Of a stretch of 22,199 nt of DNA, positions 1 through 8,989 are shown one piece after another. This DNA comes from a virus. The DNA is taken from positions 1-22,199 of the IMG/VR virus record IMGVR_UViG_3300048590_000316. One strand, 5' to 3'. The notes below the pieces were generated by a model, which was given only the letters and a program-made list of their open reading frames with translations, was not told where the DNA came from and ran no database searches. Made by a program: the position numbers and the translations under genes. The stretch's first letter is position 1. Each line of letters begins with the position of its first letter.

Positions 1-3000
1 GCTCGATCCACTGGCGACAGCATGGCCGGTGCGTTCGCGGCGGGCAATGCTCGGATCAAGGAACTCGAACGCGAGATCCGACAACTGAGCGGCACCCTGA
101 CGGTGGCCGATCGCGCGGCTTCGCTGTTCAAGAACTCACTGGGCCAGATCGCAGCCGGCAACCTCGTGGCCGATGCCGTCGGCTATCTGGTCAACAAGGT
201 CAAGGAGATGGGGCGCGAGTTTCTGGAGGCCAACCTGGCTATCCAGCGATTCAACAAGGCGCTCAAGGCGATCTACGGGGACGCGGACACTGCCGCGAGC
301 CAACTCGCGTTTCTGAGACAGGTTGCCAAGAACGCCGGCTTGTCTGTCGGGGATCTCTCGGATTCGTTCGTCCGTTTCTCTGCGGCCACCAAAAGCGCAG
401 GCATCTCGGTCGGGGACTCGAACAAGGTCTTCTCGGCGCTGGCGCGGGCTACCGGCACGCTCGGCCTCACGAGTGAGCAGGCCACCGGGGCGCTTGAGGC
501 CCTGGGGCAGATGGCGAGCAAGGGAACGGTCTCAATGGAAGAGTTGCGCCAGCAACTCGGGGACCGTCTGCCAGGCGCGCTCGGCATCGCAGCCGAGGCC
601 ATGGGTGTGTCGACGGAACGGCTCATCAAGATGGTCGAGACGGGCACGGTCTCAGCCAAGGTCTTCCTGCCGGCGTTTGCGGATGCGATAAGCCAGACCT
701 TCGGCGGGGGAACCGAGCAGATCAACGGTTTCATTCAGGGATGGAACCGACTGAAGAATGCTTTGACGGAAGTCTCGCAGCAGGCGTCCAACACCAGTTT
801 CTTCGTCAACATGGGTCGAGTGTTCGATCTGCTGGCCGAGAACATCGGCGGGGTGGTGAAGGCACTCACTCTGCTAGCCGAGCGGTTCCTGATCCTCAAG
901 TCGTTCGATCTTGCAGCATCTTTCGTCAAGAGCGCGTCTGCGGCTGCGACCAACACGGCGGCTTTCGCGGCAAACACCGCTGCTGCTGCGGCCAACACGG
1001 CGGCGCGAAAGGCCAACGACGTTGCAGTGTCAGTCACCAACACGGCGGCTGCCACGGCTGCCACGGTGGCGAACACGGCTGCCGCGGTGGCGAACACGGC
1101 CGCCACTGCCGCGAATACCGTAGCTCGCACAGCGAATGCGGCGGCGATGAGTGCAACGGCAGCGGGTATCGCGGCGGCCACTGCCGCCAGTACCGCGGCT
1201 ACCGCGGCTGCCACACGGCTCTCGTCGGTGTTCGGAGGGCTCGCCTCGGCCGGCGCTGCAGCCGCGAGTGGTTTGCGCACGCTGGTCGGGTTTCTTGGTG
1301 GGCTGCCCGGCGTCCTGGCACTGACGGTGCTCAACGCACGTGAGTTCGGTACGGCCATCGGCGAAAACACGGCGCGACTGTTTGGTTGGGGTCGTCAACT
1401 CGAAGAGAACGAGAAAAAACTGATTGCGCTGGCGGAGGCCGAGCAACGGGCGGCTACGGAAGCAGCTCGGTTGGCGGAACAACAGAAGCGGGCCGAGCAA
1501 GCCGCGCTGGGGCTCAGTGGCGAGTCTGAGAAATTAGTAGACGACTTCACCAAGATCGCCAAGTCGAGCGGCAGTACCGCGGAGGCGTTGAAGCGCCTCA
1601 CATCGGAACTGCGATTTGACGATTTGAAGGGCATCGAGGCTGCCGGCCGGGCGCTCAACGCGCTGGGGAAGACCGGAAAACTCACTGCGGACGAGATCAA
1701 AAAGGCGTTCGAGAGCGCCTTGTCGGGCAAAGACCTTGCGATATTTGAAGCGAACGCACGTGCTGCGTTCTCGCGGATCAAGGACAGTTCCGACATTCTC
1801 AAGCGGGCACTGGAGGCGATCTCAGACGAGTCACTGCGTCGTGTCGGCACCAGCGTGCTTGAGATCACGACGGGCTTTTCGTCGGCGATGAACAGCGCCA
1901 TCAATGACACGGATCGTCTGCGCGATACGCTGAAAGAACTGGGTGTAGAGGGTCAGCGAGCCGGGGTCTTGCTGGCCAAGTCGTTCGACAAGCAGATTGA
2001 ACTTGCCAACACCAGCGTCGCAGTCGACTCTGTTATCGAGCGGATGCAGGCGCTGAATGAAGTTGGTGAGGCTACCGGGCCGGTGTTCGAGAAGTCGTTT
2101 GCTGCGGCGATCGACAAGGCCATTCAACTTGCCGATACGGCCGACGACTTGAAGCGCGTCGAAGACCAAATCCGCAACATCATCGCGGCGAACCCCGAAC
2201 TCGCCGCTTCGTTCCAACAGAGCTTCGATGCGATAAAGAAGAAGATCGCGGAACTGAGCCCGCAGATGAAGCAACTTGCGGCTGACGCCAAGTTGCTCGG
2301 CGTCAGCGTGGCCGCCGCGTCGAACGAAGTCAAGGCCAGCATCGAAGATCAGATTCGCGCTTACGAACGGCTGAAAGCCAGCGGCAAGGCCACGGCCAAT
2401 GAAGTCAAAGAGGCTTTCGTTGCTTTGGCGAAGCGGGCCATCGAAGCCAACCAAGGGATCGTCCCGGAGTGGGTGAAAGTCGAAGCTGCAATCCGTGGTG
2501 TCGATATTGCGGTCGACAACGCAGGCAAGGCCACGGTGGAATTCGCCGAGAAGTCGCGCCGCGCGCTGCGGGATGTCCGGGAAGAAGCGGAGAAGACTGC
2601 GGCCAGCCTGAGTTCGGTCTACGAAGCGGAGACCAAGGCTCGGGCAGACAAGATTGCGGCAAACCGGCTGCAGGGCGCCACCTACGACAAGGATGGATGG
2701 GCAACCGACGGCAAGGGGAACCGGATCACCGCCGGGTCATACCTGCCGCCGCCCGACGACTCGGGCGCCTGGGAGTGGGTGCCGAAGCTCAATCAGGGCT
2801 ACCCGTTCGGCGGCTACTGGCAACGCACCGAGGCCGCCGGCTCGGGGCAACTGTCGGGCACCTCGACCTATGACGGCCGCCAGCCGATGCGAGGCATCGC
2901 CACGCCGGGCGCAGGTTCGTCGAGCAGCACGAGTGCCGCGCCGACATCGGGCACACCGGTGACGATCAACATTGCCGGGCGAAAGTTGGGCACGGTCAAC

Positions 3001-3078
3001 GTAGCAAGCCGAGCCGACGCCGACAACCTGGCGTCGATTCTTGTGGGTCTTGAAAACGCAAAGGGCAACGGAGCATGA
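1..3078 (+). CDS. Tail tape measure protein, partial at 5' end
   Basis: This is the tape measure protein, which sets siphophage tail length and occupies the tail lumen. The frame is open from base 1 (the first ATG is at 22), so the true start is probably upstream; 1025 residues are visible. Residues about 80-240 match the tape measure N-terminal domain (segments LRQVAKNAGLSVGDLSDSF and MEELRQQLGDRLPGALG). They are followed by an Ala-rich stretch of repeated NTAA units at about 310-410. Long alpha-helical, charged sequence fills the middle, and a Gly/Ser/Thr/Pro-rich tail ends the protein. The stop overlaps the next ATG in an ATGA. The family call rests on domain resemblance and on position at the head of a tail operon. 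Confidence 0.9.
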   Translation, partial: ARSTGDSMAGAFAAGNARIKELEREIRQLSGTLTVADRAASLFKNSLGQIAAGNLVADAVGYLVNKVKEMGREFLEANLAIQRFNKALKAIYGDADTAASQLAFLRQVAKNAGLSVGDLSDSFVRFSAATKSAGISVGDSNKVFSALARATGTLGLTSEQATGALEALGQMASKGTVSMEELRQQLGDRLPGALGIAAEAMGVSTERLIKMVETGTVSAKVFLPAFADAISQTFGGGTEQINGFIQGWNRLKNALTEVSQQASNTSFFVNMGRVFDLLAENIGGVVKALTLLAERFLILKSFDLAASFVKSASAAATNTAAFAANTAAAAANTAARKANDVAVSVTNTAAATAATVANTAAAVANTAATAANTVARTANAAAMSATAAGIAAATAASTAATAAATRLSSVFGGLASAGAAAASGLRTLVGFLGGLPGVLALTVLNAREFGTAIGENTARLFGWGRQLEENEKKLIALAEAEQRAATEAARLAEQQKRAEQAALGLSGESEKLVDDFTKIAKSSGSTAEALKRLTSELRFDDLKGIEAAGRALNALGKTGKLTADEIKKAFESALSGKDLAIFEANARAAFSRIKDSSDILKRALEAISDESLRRVGTSVLEITTGFSSAMNSAINDTDRLRDTLKELGVEGQRAGVLLAKSFDKQIELANTSVAVDSVIERMQALNEVGEATGPVFEKSFAAAIDKAIQLADTADDLKRVEDQIRNIIAANPELAASFQQSFDAIKKKIAELSPQMKQLAADAKLLGVSVAAASNEVKASIEDQIRAYERLKASGKATANEVKEAFVALAKRAIEANQGIVPEWVKVEAAIRGVDIAVDNAGKATVEFAEKSRRALRDVREEAEKTAASLSSVYEAETKARADKIAANRLQGATYDKDGWATDGKGNRITAGSYLPPPDDSGAWEWVPKLNQGYPFGGYWQRTEAAGSGQLSGTSTYDGRQPMRGIATPGAGSSSSTSAAPTSGTPVTINIAGRKLGTVNVASRADADNLASILVGLENAKGNGA

Positions 3079-3470
3079 GCATCACCCTGAACGACGGCAC
3101 GACAACGCTGACGTTGAACCCCGATCTCTACTGGGCCGACGAGAACGACTGGAGTCCGGTTCGACAATCCGTTGAGACCACGATCACCGGTGCTTTGGAT
3201 GTGCAGGTCGGTGTCCGTCTTGCGGGGCGCCCAATCACGCTGCAGCCCGAGAACGAGAGCAGCGCATGGATGCCTCGCTCGACAGTCGACACCCTGCGAA
3301 ATTGGGCCGCACAACCCGCTAAAGCGATGACCCTTACACTCCGCGGCTCGGCGCGGACGGTGATCTTCCGGCACCAGGATACCGGCCTCGAAGCACAACC
3401 GGTTGTGCACTGGCGCGATACCGTATCGAGCGACTGGTATCTCTGCACTCTTCGCTTCATGGAAGTTTGA
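3075..3470 (+). CDS. Small tail protein after tape measure
   Basis: A 131-residue protein translationally coupled to the tape measure gene through an ATGA overlap. The segment RPITLQPENESSAWMPRST and the ending WYLCTLRFMEV recall a conserved phage protein usually found directly after the tape measure gene in siphophage tail modules. It is mostly beta-strand-like, with no signal peptide or membrane segment. A role at the distal tail or tail tip is inferred from position only. The next gene begins 5 nt after its stop. Confidence 0.7.
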   Translation: MSITLNDGTTTLTLNPDLYWADENDWSPVRQSVETTITGALDVQVGVRLAGRPITLQPENESSAWMPRSTVDTLRNWAAQPAKAMTLTLRGSARTVIFRHQDTGLEAQPVVHWRDTVSSDWYLCTLRFMEV

Positions 3471-3475
3471 GCATC

Positions 3476-6400
3476 ATGGCAATCCTCGCAGGCGACATCA
3501 AGCTGATCGCGTCCCAGGTGATGGACGACGTGCCGGAGGGCGGCGGTGCGCCCACGCCGACCGTCATCGCCGATGCGGTCAGTAACGCGATCTTCAACGA
3601 CATCAGCGAACTCGATCGTGCGGGCGGCCGGGTGTCGATGCGCAAGGTGTTCGTCGGGGTGGACACGGACAACCGGGACGGGTACTTCGGCGCGAACGTG
3701 ATCGTTGCCGATCCGCCGGACGACCCGCTCGTGTCCGTGTCGATGTTCACCACGCGCGACGTTTTCGACCGTCGCTCCGTGGCCAGCGCCCGCGTCGAGA
3801 GTTACCTGAACGCCGGGCCGGAGTGGTCGGGCTACCTGTACGAGAACCACATCGCCGGCCAGCGTGCGATCCAGTTGTTCCAGCGCCTGAACGCGACTGT
3901 GCCGCCGATCGGCCGCACGCTCGTGCTGCGCATGAACGAGGGCTTGTCGACGGAATACGAGCAGTACGTTCGCATCACCCGAGTTGTCGCCGAGGAAAGG
4001 ACCTTCACTGATCCGGTGTCGAATCAGGACTACCAGGCGATGGTCATCACGCTGGACATCAGCGATGCGCTGCGCGAGGACTACCTGGGCTCGCCGGCCT
4101 CGAAGACCTTCACGCGGGCGACGGGCAAGGCGCTCGTGCGCGACACCGTGGTGGCCGACGCCGGCAACTACCATGGCGCGCAACCGATCACCGAAGAGGT
4201 CCAGATCGGCGATGTCGAAGTGCAAGCTGCCTCGGCCTACGTGCAACTCGTGCCCAATGCGCGCACCGAGACCGCGGTGCTCGATCAACGAGCGAGCGCG
4301 GACTATCTGGTTACGTTGGCAACGACCCCGAAAGAGGTGTTCGTCGGCGGCGCTCCGTTGGCCCAGCGTATTCGTATCGGCCAGGAGAACAGGTCGTTCA
4401 ACTACGTGACGATCTTGACCCCGTTGCCGGCCCCGGGCTCGGTGCGCGTTACCTTTCGCGCGCTCGGCAACAACTACGAGATTCGGGACAATGGCGACGG
4501 CACCATGGGTGGGGCGGGCAGTTCGGGCACCGGCACGATCAACTACCTGACCGGCAGCATCAACGTCACGCTGGATGCCTTGCCCGACGACCGCAGTGCC
4601 GTGGTTTTCTACTGGGGTCAGAACACCTCGTACACGAACCGTAGCGGCCAGGCCGGGTTCCGGCCGCCCGAGTATGCGTTCAACGTCGAGCACGGCGGGG
4701 TCGAGCCGAACTCGGTCACGCTCACCTGGACCTCGGCGTCGGTCGTGCGCTCGGCCACCGACAACGGCGTGGGCAAGTTCACCGGCGATGGCGTTGGCGA
4801 CATCAACTACGTGACCGGGGAGATATTCTTCCAGCCGTCGTACATGCTCGACCCTGGCGGCCAGATCGAGATCGACTACGAGTGGTCGTCGTTGATCGAA
4901 GAGGCCAAGCCCGGCCTCTCCCCCGACGGCTCGGGCATTGTGACGTTCACGCTGACCGACACTCCGGGGGCCGGCAGCATCGAAGTGGTGTGGGCAACGA
5001 CCAGGGAGACTGCCGAAACCGCTGGATCGAGCATCAACGAGGCGAGTTCGGCGAAGTCGGCAAGTAGTTCTTCAACCAAGGTTAGGTACACCTACCCCAT
5101 ACCCTTCGGCGGGAGGGGAATCGGTGAGAAGACGATCACTAAGAACTCTGCGACCACCAACAGCAGCGTCTACATCCGAGCAAGCTCTCAGACATCGAAG
5201 AACGCCGTCACGGTCTATCACTCGATCACCGATGATGGGGTCGGAGGCTTTGTTGAGGGCATGGGGACTGTGTCCTATGTGGGTAAGTCGGTGGCGCTCA
5301 AGGTGCGTTCCGACTTCACCGAGAACTCGTACAACGCCAACTACGAAGATGGGCGTGCATGGGATACGCTCAACGAGACGGCCGACTCGAACCCCGGCGT
5401 GGGGGTGCCGAACAGTACGACGGGGGGAGGCGGCAGCAGTACGGCAAAGGGTGGGAGTTTCAATACGACTACCTCGACCGAGGTTTTTGGTGCCAACTCT
5501 CTGATGGTGCGCTACAAGTCCGGCTCGCCGACGCCCACCGCAAAGACCGAGACTTACACCCCCGCCACGGTCACGATCGACCTGTGCCCGTACACCAAGG
5601 ACCGCATCGTCCCCGGGTCGCTGCGGTTCACGTGGATGGGTCAGCAGTACGACGACTTCGAGGGCAAGATCTACCGCGGTCGCACGAACGTGAATCCCGG
5701 CACCTACAGTGGTGACATCGACTACGCCGCTGGGGTGGCCACGATGTTCGACTACATCGTGAGTGGCAGCCCGAGCGCGTTCACGCTCACGTCGATGTTC
5801 ACGAGCAAGGGCGACCCGCTGCTCGCAAATGTGGTGTTCTCGACGAGTCTCGCGCCAATCAAGCCGAGTGCCCTCACGCTGTCTGTGACCGATGCGACCG
5901 GCACGCAATTGATTGCAACGTCCGATCTGAGTGGCAATCTCACTGGACCCCACACGCGAGGAAAGATCGACTACGAAACGGGCCTGGTCGAGGTGCAGTT
6001 CGGTGACTACGTGCTTGACTCGGGGCTCACTGCCGAGCAAAAGGCCGAGTGGTGGTACTCCGCAGGCGACGTGCAGACCAGTGGCCCGCAGACGGGCAAG
6101 ATATGGCGTCCGTGGCCGGTCGACCCGCAGACGCTGCGCTACAACTTCGTCTCGTACTTCTACCTGCCCCTCGACGCCACCATCCTCGGCCTGGACCCGG
6201 TGCGTTTGCCGCAGGACGGCCGAGTGCCGATCTTCAGGCCCGGGGGCTTCATCGTTCTGGGCAACACGCAATCAATTGCACCGGCGACCTACGCCAACGG
6301 GAACTCGGTGAACTGCGGGCGCGTGCGGCTCTCGCGGGTACGGCTGATCGATGACAACGGGGAGATCATCAACAGCGGGTACACGGCCAACCTGGACGCC

Positions 6401-7030
6401 GGAACGGTCACGATCAACAACATCACCGGGTGGGTCCAGCCGGTGACGATCGAACACCGGGTTGAAGACATGGCGATGGTCGCCGAGGTCCAGATCAACG
6501 GCCGGCTGCGCCTGACCAGGCAGGTTACCCATGCGTACCCGGTCTCCGGGTCCTATGTGTCAAGCGCCCTGGTGGCCGGCGATTTGCGGGCCCGGGTGTC
6601 GGTGCTGTTCGACCAGGTGACGCTGACCAGCACGTGGTCGGACTCGGTGATCGGCGACCCGGCGACTGGCACGTTCAACGACATCGCCAACCCGATCGTC
6701 GTCTCGAACAGCGGCGCGTTGACTGAACGCTGGGCGATCCAGTTCACCAACACCACTCAGTTCCGCGTGATCGGCGAGCACGTTGGCGTGATCGCAATCG
6801 GCGACACGTCTTCCGATTGCAGCCCGCTCAACCCCGCCAGCAGCACCCCGTACTTCACGATCCCGGCGCTGGGCTGGGGCACGGGCTGGGCTACCGGCAA
6901 CGTGCTGCGCTTCAACACTGTCGGCGCGTATTTTCCGGTGTGGGTCGTGCGCACCATCCAACAAGGGCCCGAGACCGTGCCCGACGATTCGTTCACGCTG
7001 CTGATTCGTGGCGATGTGGACGCCCCCTGA
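3476..7030 (+). CDS. Large tail-tip/baseplate-like structural protein
   Basis: A 1184-residue phage structural protein, the largest complete gene in the window. I chose ATG 3476 over an in-frame TTG at 3467 because GGAAG lies about 10 nt before the ATG but directly against the TTG. The sequence is rich in Thr, Ser, Gly, Asp and Val, as expected of stacked beta domains. A motif of the form G-[TDK]-[IV]-x-Y-x-[TA]-G recurs near residues 352, 441, 746 and 829, with a looser copy near 596, which suggests repeated beta modules. A Ser/Thr/Gly-rich, low-complexity segment lies around residues 515-660. By position it should belong to the tail tip or a host-contact fibre, but no enzyme motif is seen. 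Confidence 0.7.
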   Translation: MAILAGDIKLIASQVMDDVPEGGGAPTPTVIADAVSNAIFNDISELDRAGGRVSMRKVFVGVDTDNRDGYFGANVIVADPPDDPLVSVSMFTTRDVFDRRSVASARVESYLNAGPEWSGYLYENHIAGQRAIQLFQRLNATVPPIGRTLVLRMNEGLSTEYEQYVRITRVVAEERTFTDPVSNQDYQAMVITLDISDALREDYLGSPASKTFTRATGKALVRDTVVADAGNYHGAQPITEEVQIGDVEVQAASAYVQLVPNARTETAVLDQRASADYLVTLATTPKEVFVGGAPLAQRIRIGQENRSFNYVTILTPLPAPGSVRVTFRALGNNYEIRDNGDGTMGGAGSSGTGTINYLTGSINVTLDALPDDRSAVVFYWGQNTSYTNRSGQAGFRPPEYAFNVEHGGVEPNSVTLTWTSASVVRSATDNGVGKFTGDGVGDINYVTGEIFFQPSYMLDPGGQIEIDYEWSSLIEEAKPGLSPDGSGIVTFTLTDTPGAGSIEVVWATTRETAETAGSSINEASSAKSASSSSTKVRYTYPIPFGGRGIGEKTITKNSATTNSSVYIRASSQTSKNAVTVYHSITDDGVGGFVEGMGTVSYVGKSVALKVRSDFTENSYNANYEDGRAWDTLNETADSNPGVGVPNSTTGGGGSSTAKGGSFNTTTSTEVFGANSLMVRYKSGSPTPTAKTETYTPATVTIDLCPYTKDRIVPGSLRFTWMGQQYDDFEGKIYRGRTNVNPGTYSGDIDYAAGVATMFDYIVSGSPSAFTLTSMFTSKGDPLLANVVFSTSLAPIKPSALTLSVTDATGTQLIATSDLSGNLTGPHTRGKIDYETGLVEVQFGDYVLDSGLTAEQKAEWWYSAGDVQTSGPQTGKIWRPWPVDPQTLRYNFVSYFYLPLDATILGLDPVRLPQDGRVPIFRPGGFIVLGNTQSIAPATYANGNSVNCGRVRLSRVRLIDDNGEIINSGYTANLDAGTVTINNITGWVQPVTIEHRVEDMAMVAEVQINGRLRLTRQVTHAYPVSGSYVSSALVAGDLRARVSVLFDQVTLTSTWSDSVIGDPATGTFNDIANPIVVSNSGALTERWAIQFTNTTQFRVIGEHVGVIAIGDTSSDCSPLNPASSTPYFTIPALGWGTGWATGNVLRFNTVGAYFPVWVVRTIQQGPETVPDDSFTLLIRGDVDAP

Positions 7031-7042
7031 CGAGGACACCTC

Positions 7043-8212
7043 ATGACAATTCAATTCATCACCCACACGATGTCCGGGGCGCCGACCCTCAACGGTCAAG
7101 TCGGCTCGCTCGCGTCGCTGCTCAAGACGTGTCTGGTCGACGGCTTTGGCCTAGGGACGCTGGACTCCCTCGTGGTCTCCGGCGGCATCGCCACGGCAAC
7201 CCGGGCCGCGGGCCACTCAGCCGTCACTGGGTCCAAGCAGACGATCGCCGGGTCGACGCCTTCGGGGCTCAACGGCGTCAAGGACGTGCTGTCGCACACG
7301 CCGACCACGTTCACGTTCGATGCGACTGGCATCTCCGACCAGACGGCGACGGGCACGATCACGACCAAGGTTTCGCCCTTGGGGTGGACGCGCGAGTTCA
7401 ACGCCACGAACATCGAGGTGTTCCGCTCACCGAACGTAACTGGAAGCCGCCACTATCTGCAGATCGACGACACCGGAACGACCGACGCTCGTGTGCGGGC
7501 TTACGAGACGATGACCGGCGTCAACACGGGCACGAACGGGTTTCCGACGGATGCTCAGGTCAACGGCGGCGGGTACTGGTCCAAGAACATCGACGCCAGC
7601 GCGACGGCGATCCACTGGGCGCTGGTCGGTGACGACAGGACGTTCTACCTGATGACGCGCCTGGCGTTCGACAACTACGCATCGCCCGCGTACTCGGCTT
7701 TCATGGCTTTCGGCGATTTCGAGAGCCTGGTCCCGGGCGACGGCTACGCCGCGTTTCTGCAGTGCGCGCCGAGCACCTACAGGAACGTGGTCCCGGCTGT
7801 GTGGATGGGAGACATTCACCTCCTCACGGCTTCGGGGAACAACGCGTCGTCCGGCACGTACCTGTCTCGGGCGTACACCGGGCTCGGGGTGTCGACGCAG
7901 GCCCAGCGGCGCGGGCTGTTTCCCAGCCACGCCGCCAGCACCGAGTGGCGGTCTGGATCCGCCGCGGGCACGCAGTACCCCAACGGGGCCGACGGGGCGC
8001 TGAACCTCACCCGCGTGGCCATCTACGAGACAGCGGCGCGCACGATGCGAGGCTACTTCCGAGGGCAGTTCGTGACCCCGCAGAGCATTGGCCAGTCGGT
8101 GTTCGCCCAAGGCGAGACGGTCTCCGCGGTGGCCGGCCTCACGGGTCGCACCTTGCGCGCCTTCAACTCGGCCGACGGATGCTGGTTCGTCGACTGCACT
8201 GGGCCCTGGTAA
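7043..8212 (+). CDS. Tail structural protein, unknown role
   Basis: A 389-residue protein with the Shine-Dalgarno-like GAGGA before ATG 7043. The opening MTIQFITHTMSGAPTLNGQ and the Gly/Thr/Ser-rich composition fit phage tail-tip or fibre proteins that occur next to the large baseplate-like protein. The middle (ALVGDDRTFYLMTRL) and the end (FVDCTGPW) look like a folded beta-rich domain. The stop overlaps the next start as TAATG. No catalytic motif is recognised. Confidence 0.65.
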   Translation: MTIQFITHTMSGAPTLNGQVGSLASLLKTCLVDGFGLGTLDSLVVSGGIATATRAAGHSAVTGSKQTIAGSTPSGLNGVKDVLSHTPTTFTFDATGISDQTATGTITTKVSPLGWTREFNATNIEVFRSPNVTGSRHYLQIDDTGTTDARVRAYETMTGVNTGTNGFPTDAQVNGGGYWSKNIDASATAIHWALVGDDRTFYLMTRLAFDNYASPAYSAFMAFGDFESLVPGDGYAAFLQCAPSTYRNVVPAVWMGDIHLLTASGNNASSGTYLSRAYTGLGVSTQAQRRGLFPSHAASTEWRSGSAAGTQYPNGADGALNLTRVAIYETAARTMRGYFRGQFVTPQSIGQSVFAQGETVSAVAGLTGRTLRAFNSADGCWFVDCTGPW

Positions 8213-8586
8213 TGCCCGGATCGCACACCTCAGCGGCCGTACTGCCCAGCCTACTGACCAGGGGCACGCTGGCGGCCACGCCCCCGGTCGTCTTCACCGC
8301 CGCGTGGCGGCAGCAGTACCGCGTGGCCACCGGTCGCGGGGGCAATGGCGTCATCGCCGGCACGGTCAAGATCAAGGGCACACCGGACTATGCCGTGAGC
8401 CGTCGAGTGAGGCTCTACCGGGATCGGGACGGCATCTTGGTTGGAGAAGCGTGGAGTGACGCAACAACCGGCGCGTACACGTTCGACGGCCTCGATCGGT
8501 CGCAGCGGTACACGGTGCTGGCCCTCGACCACACGGGCAACTTCAGGGCTGTGCCGGCCGACAACCTCACGCCGGAGGCGGCCTGA
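8212..8586 (+). CDS. Small beta-sandwich-like tail protein
   Basis: A 124-residue protein starting at ATG 8212, which overlaps the preceding stop by one base (TAATG). The C-terminal half (GTVKIKGTPDYAVSRRVRL, then WSDATTGAYTFDGLDRSQRY) resembles the carboxypeptidase-regulatory or transthyretin-like beta-sandwich found as an accessory domain in phage tail proteins: substituted side chains, a TGAY-F turn, then a short strand. This is a fold-level resemblance. An open frame extends upstream to 7762, but that stretch is antisense-style shadow of the previous gene. Confidence 0.65.
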   Translation: MPGSHTSAAVLPSLLTRGTLAATPPVVFTAAWRQQYRVATGRGGNGVIAGTVKIKGTPDYAVSRRVRLYRDRDGILVGEAWSDATTGAYTFDGLDRSQRYTVLALDHTGNFRAVPADNLTPEAA

Positions 8587-8587
8587 C

Positions 8588-8989
8588 ATGCGCTTCGACG
8601 CCTCGACCTCACTGAAGTCCTCCCAGCTTTCCGCCTGGGTCGCGCACCTCGACACCGGAGCGGGAGCGGGAGCCGTTCTCGAAATCTACAGCGGTACGGC
8701 ACCGGTGCCCGGTGCAACGCCGACAGGATCCGTGCTGTTGGTTTCGATCACACTACCAAAGCCGGTTGGTACGGTGCTCGACGGCGTGCTCACGCTGGCC
8801 GTGTCGGCTCTCTCGCTCAACGTGGCCAGCGGCGGGGCAGACTGGGCTCGGTGGTACACCGCGGCCGGAGCGTGGGCGGGCGACAGCGACGTGAGCAACG
8901 ACGCTGGGGACGGGTTCGTGCGGCTGGCCGACACCACGCTGTTCGTGGGGGGCAAGGCCCAGGTCATTGGCGGCACCATTGTCGTCTGA
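8588..8989 (+). CDS. Small tail protein
   Basis: A 133-residue protein with ATG 8588 one base after the preceding stop. It is rich in Ala, Gly, Val and Thr. The opening MRFDASTSLKSSQLSAWVAHLDTG followed by LEIYSG is typical of small phage tail-fibre-associated proteins. Its 3' end overlaps the probable start of the next gene. No function beyond a structural one is claimed. Confidence 0.6.
   Translation: MRFDASTSLKSSQLSAWVAHLDTGAGAGAVLEIYSGTAPVPGATPTGSVLLVSITLPKPVGTVLDGVLTLAVSALSLNVASGGADWARWYTAAGAWAGDSDVSNDAGDGFVRLADTTLFVGGKAQVIGGTIVV

Noticed and set aside
735-1370. Long minus-strand ORF across the tape measure gene
   Set aside because: It is antisense to the Ala-rich repeat, consists of Ala/Val strings, and has no ribosome binding site or neighbours on that strand.
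3128-4693. 521-codon minus-strand ORF
   Set aside because: It is antisense to two well-supported tail genes. The high GC leaves long stop-free frames on the opposite strand, and the translation is Arg/His/Val-rich with no domain.
5072-6271. 399-codon minus-strand ORF
   Set aside because: The same GC-driven antisense shadow, over the large tail protein.
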